A stretch of 64,000 bases of DNA, from NCBI GenBank assembly GCA_934180065.1, contig CAKPRA010000006.1, positions 1-64,000 of the forward strand, given 5' to 3'. Shown in pieces: positions 54,635 to 63,494 of the stretch. Within the stretch, counting starts at the first letter, position 1; every line of letters starts with the position of its first letter. Source of the stretch: an uncultured Clostridia bacterium. GTDB lineage: Bacteria > Bacillota > Clostridia > TANB77 > CAG-508. A model generated the notes under the pieces. It had not been told where the DNA came from, searched no databases, and saw only the letters and a program-made list of their open reading frames with translations. The translations under genes were made by a program, and so were the position numbers.

Positions 54635-55675
54635 ATGGAAGGATTAAAAAATTTTATAGAAGTAATAAAAAATAAAGATGCAGTTGAGTTTTTTATATTT
54701 GCAGGAGTATTAGCAAGTTTTATAATATTAAGCTCTTTATTTGCAAAAATAATAATGAAATGTTTCAAAATTAAACCAGAGAAACTTGAGAAAAATTCAA
54801 AAATTTATGGAATTATTAAGTTTATTTGGATAATCACCGGATTGTATATAGCAATTGTAATTTTCTCTTTACCAGAGCAGTGGATGTATATGGTTAGAAA
54901 AATATACAAATTAATTATGATATATAGTATAACAAGACTATCTGCACAATTGGTGATGCCAAGTACAAAATTTTTTGAAAAATTCAGAGATGATAAAGAT
55001 TCTAAAAATGAGCATACAATACATTTTGGAATAAAATTTTTTAGGGCAATTATATATGTAATTGGTGCATTTATATTTATAGCAGAGCTAGGATATGATT
55101 TGAGTGGACTTATAACAGGACTTGGAATTGGAAGTGTTGTTATAGCACTTGCTGCACAGGACTTGGCTAAGAATATGTTTGGTGGTTTTGCAATTTTAAC
55201 AGATAAAACTTTTGTAATTGGTGATACGATAGAAGTTAATGGAACCTTTGGAACAGTTGAAGATATTAGTTTTAGGACAACAAGAATTAGAAAGCTTGAT
55301 AATACTATTGCAACAGTTCCAAATTCAAAATTGGCTGATTCTGAAATAATAAACTGGACAAAATTAAAAAAGAGAAGAATTGATTGTGAATTAAAATTAG
55401 GTTTTGATATAACTCAAAAACAGATTAATGACCTGATTAAAAAAATAGGATTTGAGCTTCAAAAAAATAAAGATATAATTAAAGATAGTATAAGAATATA
55501 TTTTTCTGATATTGATCATGATGGATATAAAATTTCGCTTTATGCATACACAAATATTGTAGATTATGATGAATATTTGGAATTTATAAATACGGTTAAT
55601 TCATCAATAGTAAGTTTATTAGAAAAAGAAGATATAGATTTAGTATATCCAACTCAAAATGTCAAATTAAAATAA
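54635..55675 (+). CDS. Small-conductance mechanosensitive channel, MscS family
   Basis: 346 residues. Two or three N-terminal membrane helices, the pore helix region ITGLGIGSVVIALAAQDLAK with GGFAILTDKTF, then the beta domain (IGDTIEVNGTFGTVEDISFR, VPNSKLADSEIINWT) and a C-terminal alpha/beta domain. It opens on membrane tension to release solutes during osmotic downshock. The start is supported by coupling to the tiny ORF just upstream. Confidence 0.9.
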   Translation: MEGLKNFIEVIKNKDAVEFFIFAGVLASFIILSSLFAKIIMKCFKIKPEKLEKNSKIYGIIKFIWIITGLYIAIVIFSLPEQWMYMVRKIYKLIMIYSITRLSAQLVMPSTKFFEKFRDDKDSKNEHTIHFGIKFFRAIIYVIGAFIFIAELGYDLSGLITGLGIGSVVIALAAQDLAKNMFGGFAILTDKTFVIGDTIEVNGTFGTVEDISFRTTRIRKLDNTIATVPNSKLADSEIINWTKLKKRRIDCELKLGFDITQKQINDLIKKIGFELQKNKDIIKDSIRIYFSDIDHDGYKISLYAYTNIVDYDEYLEFINTVNSSIVSLLEKEDIDLVYPTQNVKLK

Positions 55676-55678
55676 AAG

Positions 55679-55745
55679 AAAAACTGATGTTATAAAACAT
55701 GCTAATTCCAGAAAGTGGGAAGGGGTAAAAAATAACATCAGTTTT
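55679..55745 (+). terminator. Terminator after mscS
   Basis: AAAACTGATGTTAT/ATAACATCAGTTTT with a long loop, followed by AATTTAGT. Confidence 0.6.
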
Positions 55746-55810
55746 AATTTAGTATTTACAGAATTTGGATAATTGTGATAAAATGTTATACGAGAGAAAG
55801 AGAGATTTTT

Positions 55811-56566
55811 ATGCCAAAGTTTTTTGTAAGAGATGATCAAATAAATGATAATAAAGTAGATATAGTTGGAGAAGATGTTAATCATATTTCAAATGTTTTA
55901 AGAATGAAAGTTGGTGATGAATTTCAAGTTTGTAATTCTGATACAACTGAAAACTATAATGTTGAAATTAAATCATTTGAAAAAGAAAAAATTATTTGTA
56001 GTATTATAAATAAAATGAAATCAGAAGCGGAATCAGATATAAATCTTAAGATTTTTCAAGGAATTCCGAAATCTGATAAAATGGAATTAATAATACAAAA
56101 ATCAACAGAGCTTGGAATAAAAGAGCTAATTCCTGTTGATATGGAAAGATGTGTTTCAAAAATTTCAGGGAAAGATGAAAAGAAGAAAATTGATAGATGG
56201 CAAAAAATATCAGAAGTTGCTGCAAAACAATCAGGTAGAGATATGATTCCTAAAATTCATAATGTAATTAAAATTAATGATATAGTTAAAGTGATATCAG
56301 ATTTTGATATGATGATTGTACCATATGAAAAAGCTGAAGGAGATTCTTTCAAAGATGCTATTGAAGAAATAAAAGAATATGATAAATCAAATATTAATAT
56401 TGGAATTGTTATTGGACCAGAAGGTGGCTTTGAACCTTCTGAAATAGAGCAATTAAAAGAAGCAGGGGCTAAAATTGTTACATTGGGAAAACGAATTTTA
56501 AGAACTGAAACCGTAGCATTAGCTATGTCTAGTGTTATTATGTATGAGCTTGGAGGTAGTATATAA
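55811..56566 (+). CDS. rsmE: 16S rRNA (uracil(1498)-N3)-methyltransferase
   Basis: 251 residues. PUA-like N-terminal domain (MPKFFVRDDQ, HISNVLRMKVGDEFQVCN) and SPOUT knot (GIVIGPEGGFEPSEIEQLKE, LGKRILRTETVALAMSSV). It methylates U1498 in 16S rRNA. The start at 55811 matches the usual N-terminus; an earlier ATG 12 codons upstream lacks a binding site. The next gene begins directly at its stop codon. Confidence 0.93.
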   Translation: MPKFFVRDDQINDNKVDIVGEDVNHISNVLRMKVGDEFQVCNSDTTENYNVEIKSFEKEKIICSIINKMKSEAESDINLKIFQGIPKSDKMELIIQKSTELGIKELIPVDMERCVSKISGKDEKKKIDRWQKISEVAAKQSGRDMIPKIHNVIKINDIVKVISDFDMMIVPYEKAEGDSFKDAIEEIKEYDKSNINIGIVIGPEGGFEPSEIEQLKEAGAKIVTLGKRILRTETVALAMSSVIMYELGGSI

Positions 56567-57967
56567 TTGGAAAAAAGTAGTGTTAATAAAAGAAAATCAA
56601 ATAAATCTGTAGATGAATTACTAAATAAAATAGATAAAACTCAAGAAAAGGAAAGAGCTCTAATAAAAAATGTAAATCAAAGTGATGATGAGGATTTAAA
56701 TGACATTTTTGAGAATAGTTATAAAGAGCTAAATAGTGTTCCAAAGACTAGAGCAACTAAGAAAGTATCAAAAAAAATTGAAAAGCCTATTGTTACTAAA
56801 AAAAGTAGTGAAAGTAAAAAAAATATTAAGAAAAGTCTTGAGAGTGAAAATGATACTGTTGCAAAAAAGAAAAGCTCTGTATCTGCAAAAAATAAAGTAA
56901 AAAAAATAGAAGACAATAATGAAAAGGCAGTAAAATCAACTAAAATTGACAATTTAAATCAAACAACAAAAATGAAATCGGCTGAAGTAAGTGATGTAAA
57001 GAAAACAACAAGAAAAAAAGTAGGTAAAGCAGATGAAGATAAAAATACTTCAAAAGATAAATTAGAAAAAAGTGTAGCTAAAAACAAAAATGCAAAAGAT
57101 TTGAATGATGAACAAGAAAAAAATAAAACTAAAAAAAGTACTCCAAAAAGTACTTCAAAATCTACTTCAAAGGTATCTAAAACAGCTACTGGTGTAAAGA
57201 AAAAAATAACTGAGGAAATTGAAAAAGCAACAAGTGAAAAATCGGGACAAATTAAAATAAAACAAAAGAATTCAGAAGATGCAACTGAAAACAAAAAAAG
57301 AGCTACAAAAGTAAAGTCTAAAAGTACAACAATTCCTAGAAAAAAATCAATAAAACCTAAAGAAGAAATTGTTGAGGAATATGATAAAGATATAAATATT
57401 GATTTTGTTGAAGATGAATTACAAAGAAAATTTGATATTAATAAATTTGATAAAGAGCTAAAAAACAGAAAATATATACCAATGAAAGATAAAAAATCTA
57501 TTTTTTATAATTCATTTTATAATATGATTTTAGCTGGTATTTGTATTCTTTTTCTAGTATTTTGTAATTATGGATTTTATAATATAGAAAAAAATGCTAT
57601 TATTGTAATTTTAAAGTTATTTTCATTTGTATTTTTAGGATTTTCTTTAATGTTTATGGAATCATCATATTTTATAGAATCATCATATAAAAAAGAGAAA
57701 ATAAATAACTGCATAAATGGAATTGAAACTTTAATAATGGGAATATTTACATTATTTTTGCCATATATACTACAAATATATACCACACAGTATGTAAAAC
57801 TTTTAAAAATATCAGGAAGTATAGTATTTGTTTATTATTTAGTAAAATCAATAATTGTATATATTTCAAATAGAAATAAATACATAAGATCAAAAGATGA
57901 TATTTTGAAAGATGATGGAGAAAAATCAGAGCTTGAAGAAGATTATGATGACGAATTTGATGATTAA
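56567..57967 (+). CDS. Membrane protein with long Lys/Ser-rich disordered N-terminus
   Basis: 466 residues from a TTG directly after the rsmE stop, with GGAGGTAG nine bases upstream. Residues 1 to about 285 are low complexity (runs such as KSTPKSTSKSTSKVSKTATG) with strong positive charge, recalling histone H1-like or ribosome-tethering tails. The C-terminal part has four hydrophobic helices (from IFYNSFYNMILAGICILFLV) and an acidic end (EEDYDDEFDD). It lies between rsmE and yicC in one transcript. Not recognised. Confidence 0.65.
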   Translation: MEKSSVNKRKSNKSVDELLNKIDKTQEKERALIKNVNQSDDEDLNDIFENSYKELNSVPKTRATKKVSKKIEKPIVTKKSSESKKNIKKSLESENDTVAKKKSSVSAKNKVKKIEDNNEKAVKSTKIDNLNQTTKMKSAEVSDVKKTTRKKVGKADEDKNTSKDKLEKSVAKNKNAKDLNDEQEKNKTKKSTPKSTSKSTSKVSKTATGVKKKITEEIEKATSEKSGQIKIKQKNSEDATENKKRATKVKSKSTTIPRKKSIKPKEEIVEEYDKDINIDFVEDELQRKFDINKFDKELKNRKYIPMKDKKSIFYNSFYNMILAGICILFLVFCNYGFYNIEKNAIIVILKLFSFVFLGFSLMFMESSYFIESSYKKEKINNCINGIETLIMGIFTLFLPYILQIYTTQYVKLLKISGSIVFVYYLVKSIIVYISNRNKYIRSKDDILKDDGEKSELEEDYDDEFDD

Positions 57968-57983
57968 AAGGAGCTGAAGCTTA

Positions 57984-58859
57984 ATGAAAAGTATGACTGG
58001 ATATGGAAAAAGTAAGCTAGAAATTAATGGAAGAAGTTATAGTGTCGAAGTTAAAAGTGTTAATTATAGATATTGTGATATAAGTGTAAGACTTCCCAGA
58101 AATATTAGTTTTTATGAAAATGATGTAAAAAAACTAATATCAAGTAAAGTTTCTAGAGGAAAGATTGATGTTTTTATTGAATATACAAATTATACAAACG
58201 AAGGTAAAGATGTTGTTATAAATAAAGATTTGGCAAGATTATATATTAAAGAGCTAAGAGATTTGGCAATCGAAGAGCATTTAAGTGATAATATAAAGAT
58301 TACAGAAATTACAAAAATGCCAGATGTTTTACAATTAAAAAATGATGAAGGTGAAAATGATATAATCTTACAAGAATTAATGCAATGTACAACAAATGCT
58401 GTTGATAATTTTATTAATATGAGATCTGTAGAAGGCAAAAAAATCAAAGAAGATTTGACCATAAGATTAAACAATATAAAATCAATGGTTGAGGAAATTT
58501 CTAAAAATACTACTGGACTTATTGAAGAATATGTAGTAAAATTGGGAGAAAGAGTAAAAGAAATTTTAAAAACAGATATTGTTGATGAAAATCGATTAGC
58601 TCAAGAAATTGTTATATTTGCTGATAAATCTTCAATTCAAGAAGAATTAATTAGATTGAATAGTCACATAGGGCAATTCGAAACATTATTAACAAATGAA
58701 AATGCTATAGGAAAAAAACTAGATTTTATTATTCAAGAAATGAACAGGGAATCAAATACGATAGCTTCTAAATCTGTAAAACTAGAGATAACAAATTTAG
58801 TAATCGAAATAAAAACAGAGCTAGAAGATATAAGAGAGCAAATACAAAATATTGAATAA
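57984..58859 (+). CDS. yicC: YicC/YloC family protein, RNase adaptor or endoribonuclease
   Basis: 291 residues. MKSMTGYGKSKLEINGRSYS at the start, NYRYCDISVRLPRNI, and the conserved C-terminus GKKLDFIIQEMNRESNTIAS. YicC-type proteins cleave RNA or modulate RNase activity and in Firmicutes are usually next to gmk and rpoZ, as here. AAAAGGAG precedes the ATG. The gene is likely part of one transcript with rpoZ and gmk, 64 bases before rpoZ. Confidence 0.92.
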   Translation: MKSMTGYGKSKLEINGRSYSVEVKSVNYRYCDISVRLPRNISFYENDVKKLISSKVSRGKIDVFIEYTNYTNEGKDVVINKDLARLYIKELRDLAIEEHLSDNIKITEITKMPDVLQLKNDEGENDIILQELMQCTTNAVDNFINMRSVEGKKIKEDLTIRLNNIKSMVEEISKNTTGLIEEYVVKLGERVKEILKTDIVDENRLAQEIVIFADKSSIQEELIRLNSHIGQFETLLTNENAIGKKLDFIIQEMNRESNTIASKSVKLEITNLVIEIKTELEDIREQIQNIE

Positions 58860-58923
58860 TATTGTTTAAAAAGAAAAATATATAGGCATAAGCCAAATTA
58901 ATTAAGGAAAAGGGGTAATAGTT

Positions 58924-59112
58924 ATGATGGTAAAACCAAGTGTTGCAGAGCTATTAAAGAAATCTAAAAATAGATTTGAATTAGTTATAGCAACTTCAAA
59001 AAGAGCAAGAAAAATTGCACAGGGAAGTGATCCACTAATAATCACAAAGGAAGAGGCACCTGTAACAATTGCTGCTGAAGAAATTGCAGAAGGAAAGGTG
59101 AAAATATGTTAG
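58924..59112 (+). CDS. rpoZ: RNA polymerase omega subunit
   Basis: 62 residues, the short form: MVKPSVAELLKKSKNRFELV, IATSKRARKIAQG, then PLIITKEEAPVTIAAEEIAE. It stabilises the beta-prime subunit. AAAGGGG precedes; ATG at 58924 or 58927. Its last bases overlap the start of gmk by 7 bases, so translation is coupled. The usual order in relatives is yicC, remA, gmk, rpoZ; here remA is missing and rpoZ precedes gmk. Confidence 0.92.
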   Translation: MMVKPSVAELLKKSKNRFELVIATSKRARKIAQGSDPLIITKEEAPVTIAAEEIAEGKVKIC

Positions 59113-59681
59113 TTGTATTATCAGGAGTATCTGGAGCTGGCAAAGACACTATAAAGAAAGCATTAATTGCAAGAATGGATAATGTTATATCATTACCATC
59201 TTATACAAGTAGAGCTCCAAGAGATGGAGAAATAAACGGAGAAATTTACAATTTTGTATCAAAAGAAGAATTTGAAAAAATGATAGATAATAATGAATTA
59301 TATGAATATGATGTTCATCATGATAATTATTATGGAACCTCAAAAGTTTTATTAAATGAAAAAATAAAAAGTGGAAAAATAATTGTAAAAGATATAGATG
59401 TAAATGGAACAGAAAATTTAGTAAAATTATTAAAGAATGATACAAGAATTATAACAATATTTTTAAAAGTACCAAAAGAAATATTGCAAAAAAGATTAGA
59501 AAATAGAATTGATAAACCAGATTATAAACAAATAACTTTAAGATTAAACAGATTTGATTATGAAGAATCTAAAATTGGTATGTATGATTATGTAATTAAA
59601 AATAATGATTTTGAAAAAACTGTTAATATAATACAAGCAATTATTAAGAGCGAATTAAATACAGAAAATACAGAATTTTAA
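59106..59681 (+). CDS. gmk: Guanylate kinase
   Basis: 191 residues. P-loop LSGVSGAGKDT (residues 5-15), the GMP-binding SYTSRAPRDGEINGEIYNFV and YYGTSK, and RLENRIDKPD. It phosphorylates GMP to GDP. The residue after the P-loop Lys is Asp where Ser or Gly is usual, followed by the usual Thr. Overlaps rpoZ by 7 bases; a terminator follows. Confidence 0.93.
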   Translation: MLVVLSGVSGAGKDTIKKALIARMDNVISLPSYTSRAPRDGEINGEIYNFVSKEEFEKMIDNNELYEYDVHHDNYYGTSKVLLNEKIKSGKIIVKDIDVNGTENLVKLLKNDTRIITIFLKVPKEILQKRLENRIDKPDYKQITLRLNRFDYEESKIGMYDYVIKNNDFEKTVNIIQAIIKSELNTENTEF

Positions 59682-59690
59682 CAGTGAAAT

Positions 59691-59729
59691 AAAACAACTG
59701 AAAAAGCCCTTGTTTTTTTCAGTTGTTTT
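59691..59729 (+). terminator. Terminator of the yicC-rpoZ-gmk operon
   Basis: AAAACAACTGAAAAA/TTTTTTCAGTTGTTTT with a GC-rich loop. Confidence 0.85.
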
Positions 59730-59776
59730 ATAGTAACCAAAGGTACAATTTTTTTATAAATTTTTTTAAAAAGGTG

Positions 59777-59805
59777 TTGACTTTTTTTCAACAATGGATT
59801 AAAAT
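59777..59805 (+). promoter_or_regulatory. Promoter of the tRNA-Gly pair
   Basis: TTGACT (59777-59782) and TAAAAT (59800-59805), 17 bases apart. Confidence 0.7.
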
Positions 59806-59833
59806 AATAATCGTTCCAAGAGGAAAATAAAAT

Positions 59834-59907
<74 letters not shown>

Positions 59908-59950
59908 ACATATTTTAAAATATGTTTAACTCCAAGAAAAAAATAAATAT

Positions 59951-60024
<74 letters not shown>

Positions 60025-60030
60025 CGATAC

Positions 60031-60064
60031 AACTTACGTGCCTTACTGGTTACGTAAGTTTTTA
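60031..60064 (+). terminator. Terminator of the tRNA-Gly pair
   Basis: AACTTACGT/ACGTAAGTT followed by TTTTATT. Confidence 0.85.
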
Positions 60065-60179
60065 TTATTATATTAAAATTTAATATAATAATAAAATTAG
60101 AGCTCTGTAAAGGATTGCATATAGTTATAGAAAAATTTTGTAGCATAAATGAAAATATATAATAAAAGGAGATATAAAA

Positions 60180-61127
60180 ATGTTTTTATTAATTATTTTA
60201 ATTATAGTTGGTTTTGTATTATTAATAGTAGGTGCCGACTTTTTAGTAGATGGAGCAAGTGGTGTAGCTAAAAAATTTCATATACCAGAAATAATAATTG
60301 GTCTAACAATAGTTTCTATAGGTACATCAATGCCTGAACTTTTTGTAAGTATAACATCTGCTTTAGATGGTTATTCTGATATGGCATTAGGGAATGTAAT
60401 TGGAAGTAATTTATGCAATCTATTACTTATTTTAGGACTTTCGTCATTGATTAAACCGGTAGAATTTCAATCAGAAACGAGAAAATTTGAAATTCCAATG
60501 TGTTTGCTATTTACCATAGTATTAATGATTTTTTGTAATACATCTGGGGGAATATCAAAAGTTGAATCAATCATTTTATTAATTTTATTTGGAGTATTCA
60601 TTTCATATACAATATGGATGGGAAAGAAAAAGAGCTTAGAAAATAAAGATGAATTTGATGAAAGTAAGAAAAATGGAATAATAAAAAATATTGTTTTGAT
60701 TGTATTAGGTATAGTTGGACTTAAATTTGGTGGAGATTTTGTTGTAAATAATGCAGTAAAAATAGCTCAGATGTTTAATATAAGTGAAAAAATAATAAGC
60801 TTAACAATTCTTGCAGTAGGAACAAGTTTACCAGAGCTTGTAACTAGTGTGACAGCAGCAATAAAGGGAAATAGTGATATTGCTATAGGAAATATTATAG
60901 GGTCAAATATATTTAATATATTATTAATACTTGGAGTATCATCAGTTATAAAACCAATTACATTTAACGCAAGTTATAATATGGATTTAACTGTATTATG
61001 TGTATCAACAATAGTGTTGGCTTTATTTTCTGTGATACCACCAAAAAATAAAATGAGCAGAGCAAATGGTTTTATATATGTTTTAATATATGGAATATAT
61101 TTGGGAGTTCTACTTTGGGGAGTATAG
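60180..61127 (+). CDS. Calcium/sodium antiporter, YrbG-type CaCA family
   Basis: 315 residues, about ten membrane helices in two homologous halves. Each half carries the alpha repeat pair: TIVSIGTSMPELFVSITSA with GNVIGSNLCN, and TILAVGTSLPELVTSVTAA with GNIIGSNIFN. Members exchange Ca2+ for Na+ or K+ across the cytoplasmic membrane. AAAAGGAG before the ATG. Separate transcription unit after the tRNA genes. Confidence 0.9.
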   Translation: MFLLIILIIVGFVLLIVGADFLVDGASGVAKKFHIPEIIIGLTIVSIGTSMPELFVSITSALDGYSDMALGNVIGSNLCNLLLILGLSSLIKPVEFQSETRKFEIPMCLLFTIVLMIFCNTSGGISKVESIILLILFGVFISYTIWMGKKKSLENKDEFDESKKNGIIKNIVLIVLGIVGLKFGGDFVVNNAVKIAQMFNISEKIISLTILAVGTSLPELVTSVTAAIKGNSDIAIGNIIGSNIFNILLILGVSSVIKPITFNASYNMDLTVLCVSTIVLALFSVIPPKNKMSRANGFIYVLIYGIYLGVLLWGV

Positions 61128-61204
61128 AATAAGTAAAATTATAATCTATATTTAATAGATTATAGCTATTATAAACTAAAATCAAAAGATAAGAGAGGTA
61201 TGAT

Positions 61205-62098
61205 ATGTTAAGAATTATTGAAACTTATTATTTATTATTTATGATTTATGCAATACTAGGTTGGTGTATGGAAGTTATTGCAAAATTATTTCAATACCAT
61301 AGATTTATTAATAGAGGATTTTTAATAGGTCCATACTGTCCAATTTATGGTTGGGGAGCTTTAGCAATAACTATATTATTAAAAAAATATGTATATGATC
61401 CATTGGTATTATTTATTATGGCTGTAGTAGTTTGTTCAATTTTGGAATACTTGACGAGTTATTTTATGGAAAAAATTTATCATGCAAGATGGTGGGATTA
61501 TAGTCAAAGAAAATTTAATATTAATGGAAGAATATGTTTAAGAACAATGATTCCTTTTGGATTATTAGGACTAGCTATATCTTATGGTACAAATCCACTT
61601 TTTTTGGCAGGTTTAGATAAGTTAAGTGATAAAGTAATCACAATAATTTCAATATGTTTTTTTGTAATATTTATTACAGACAATATAGTTTCAAAAAATA
61701 TTCTTTCAACTGTTAAAACAGAAAATAAGAAACTTGAAAAAGATAATACTGAAGAAATAACTGAAAAAGTTAGAGCTGTCTTAAAAAGCAGGAGCTGGGC
61801 TTATAGAAGATTGTTAAATGCTTATCCTAATGCAAAATATATAACAAAGATAATAAAAGAAAATGTGAAAAAGGTTAAAAATGAAATAAAAGAAAATGTT
61901 GATAAGGCTAAAGAAGAAGTAAAGGAAAATGTTGAAAAGGCAAAGCTGGAAGTTAAAGAAAATTTAGATAAAACTAAAGAAAATGTAAAGGAAAATATTG
62001 AAAAAACAAAAATTGGATTTAAAGAAAATGCTGATAAAGCAAAGAATGGTAAAAAGGAAAACATTGAAATTAGTGAAAATAAAGAGAATCTTCTTTGA
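61205..62098 (+). CDS. PF06541-type membrane protein with C-terminal 11-residue repeats
   Basis: 297 residues. The first about 165 residues hold several membrane helices with the motifs ILGWCMEVIAKLFQYHRFIN, RGFLIGPYCPIYGWGA and HARWWDYSQRKFNINGRICL, marks of the putative ABC transporter type IV/CmpB family (PF06541). The last about 85 residues are a charged helical tail with about seven copies of a KENVDKAKEEV-like 11-mer, reminiscent of LEA or apolipoprotein-like amphipathic helices. GAGAGG lies upstream. Function unknown. Confidence 0.75.
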   Translation: MLRIIETYYLLFMIYAILGWCMEVIAKLFQYHRFINRGFLIGPYCPIYGWGALAITILLKKYVYDPLVLFIMAVVVCSILEYLTSYFMEKIYHARWWDYSQRKFNINGRICLRTMIPFGLLGLAISYGTNPLFLAGLDKLSDKVITIISICFFVIFITDNIVSKNILSTVKTENKKLEKDNTEEITEKVRAVLKSRSWAYRRLLNAYPNAKYITKIIKENVKKVKNEIKENVDKAKEEVKENVEKAKLEVKENLDKTKENVKENIEKTKIGFKENADKAKNGKKENIEISENKENLL

Positions 62099-62115
62099 AG
62101 ATTCTCTGCGTTTTT
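62083..62115 (+). terminator. Terminator overlapping the end of the previous gene
   Basis: AGAGAATCTTC/GAAGATTCTCT followed by GCGTTTTTCT; the left arm lies within the last codons of the gene. Confidence 0.8.
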
Positions 62116-62207
62116 CTAAAAGTATTATAAGATTTTGATAGAAGTTATTATTTATCAATATTATAATTCAATTATATTTACAATTTTTTTGAAAGGACAA
62201 AAGTATA

Positions 62208-62624
62208 ATGGATAAAAATTTTATGATAATATCAACAATTTTATGATTATTTTTAATTCTATTTTTTATAAAATTACGTTATTCAAAATCAAAGTGCAAT
62301 AAAAAAATAGAAGCAACATACTTGAAATGTAATAGTTATACAAGTACTGGTGGACGTGGCTGGGTAACGAAGTATGCCCCTGTCTTTAAATATAGTTTTA
62401 ATGGTAATGAGTATATAAATCAATCTTTTCAATTATTATCTAAGAAAAAAATACAAGAATTCATAGTTGATAAAAGCTATACTATAATTATAAATGAAAA
62501 GAAACCAAATAAGTTTATCTTAGATAAAAATATAGAATTTACTGAAATATTGATGTTACTTATGGGAATATTTTTTATTTTAACCATTGTATTAAATATT
62601 ATTTTATATAACAGTAAAGTTTAA
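62208..62624 (+). pseudogene. Small membrane protein gene with in-frame TGA
   Basis: An ATG at 62208 with AAAGGA upstream opens MDKNFMIISTIL and then TGA (62244-62246), after which the same frame runs LFLILFFIKLRYSKSK and on through a soluble domain (GRGWVTKYAPVFKYSFNGNE) to a C-terminal membrane helix. The TGA falls where a membrane helix should continue, probably from TGG. The style resembles DUF3592-like small membrane proteins. TGA is a normal stop here, so this is most likely a nonsense mutation. Confidence 0.65.
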
Positions 62625-62760
62625 TATATAAGTATAATTTTCTTAAGAGCAATAAGTTAGGGGTCGAAGTTTGATCTTCGGAAACACATGAAGTGTTAAT
62701 TTACTTTGAAACAGAAGTTTTGTTAACAATATTTTTTCACATCTTTAACTTCAAGGGTAA

Positions 62761-62781
62761 ACCACGGGTTATACCCGTGGT
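62761..62781 (+). repeat. Left-end hairpin of an IS200/IS605-type element
   Basis: ACCACGGGT TAT ACCCGTGGT, a perfect hairpin 111 bases before the tnpA start, as in the left end of IS200-like elements. Confidence 0.7.
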
Positions 62782-62891
62782 ACAGGAAAGCTTATAGCGT
62801 TGAGTAAAGTAACAAAAATACCCACTCAAAACATGATATAATATTTAAAGTTTGACGGCTAAAAATATTAATTATGAGAGGAGTGGGGCGT

Positions 62892-63137
62892 ATGAAAAGT
62901 CCATACACAGATAGTTTAGCACACACAACATGGGAATGCAAGTACCACATAGTGTTTGCACCAAAGTTCAGAAGAAAAGAAATATACGGAAAATTGAAAC
63001 AAGAGATAGGAATGATATTGAGAGAATTATGTAGAAGAAAAGAAGTAGAGATAATAAATGCAGAGGCATGTCCAGATCATATACATATGTATGTAAGTAT
63101 TCCACCAAAAATGAGTGTGTTGTTAATGATAAAATAA
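62892..63137 (+). pseudogene. tnpA: IS200-like TnpA (Y1 transposase), truncated
   Basis: 81 codons from the ATG with AGGAG upstream: MKSPYTDSLAHTTWECKYHI, VFAPKFRRKEIYGKL and the HUH metal motif PDHIHMYVSI. A full TnpA has about 130-150 residues with the catalytic Tyr in the last third; here that third is missing and the frame ends in LLMIK within a long palindrome. It cannot be active. Confidence 0.88.
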
Positions 63138-63177
63138 GAATGTACAAAATTGTGCATTCTTATTTTATCATTAACAA
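63120..63177. repeat. 58-bp near-perfect palindrome
   Basis: Arms 63120-63142 and 63155-63177 are perfectly complementary over 23 bases (TTGTTAATGATAAAATAAGA and its complement). The 12-base centre TACAAAATTGTG is itself nearly palindromic. It supplies the false end of tnpA. Confidence 0.9.
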
Positions 63178-63339
63178 TGGTTATGTTTTATCTTTATAGA
63201 TACAACTTATTTGTCGAAAAAGGTCAGATTTTACCGATGGAAAAATGTTGACAAATGAGTTAAGAAAAAATATAATTTGAATATAAATTCAAATACTAAT
63301 TAGTAATAATTGAATTCAATCTTGAAAGGAGGAATTACA

Positions 63340-63396
63340 ATGAGAAAATTACTAAAAAAATTTGAACGTAAATTAGATATGCTTTGTACAGCATAA
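63340..63396 (+). CDS. 18-residue cationic peptide, unknown
   Basis: MRKLLKKFERKLDMLCTA, after a strong AAAGGAGG site seven bases upstream. Seven basic residues, amphipathic helix pattern, one Cys near the C-terminus, no leader-type cleavage motif. It is flanked downstream by two hairpins (63409-63444 and 63495-63542). It may be a small secreted or membrane-active peptide or an mRNA-like regulator. Not recognised. Confidence 0.45.
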   Translation: MRKLLKKFERKLDMLCTA

Positions 63397-63408
63397 TAAG
63401 TTACATAA

Positions 63409-63444
63409 ACCCGAAGTAAAACTTATTTATGTTTTACTTTGGGT
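63409..63444 (+). terminator. Stem-loop after the small peptide
   Basis: ACCCGAAGTAAAAC pairs with GTTTTACTTTGGGT (one G-T). No T tract follows on the plus strand, so it may be an RNA stability element. Confidence 0.5.
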
Positions 63445-63494
63445 AAAATAAAAACGTATAATAGCCCAAAATAAAGTATATATTATAATTACTA

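Noticed and set aside
56719..57294. Phe/Ser-rich open frames on the minus strand opposite the Lys-rich protein
   Set aside because: They are antisense images of low-complexity Lys/Ser codons (AAA, AGT) and have no ribosome binding sites.
62208..62246. TGA read as Trp or selenocysteine
   Set aside because: TGA ends dprA and the gene at 61205 normally, and there is no selenocysteine insertion hairpin obvious after the codon.
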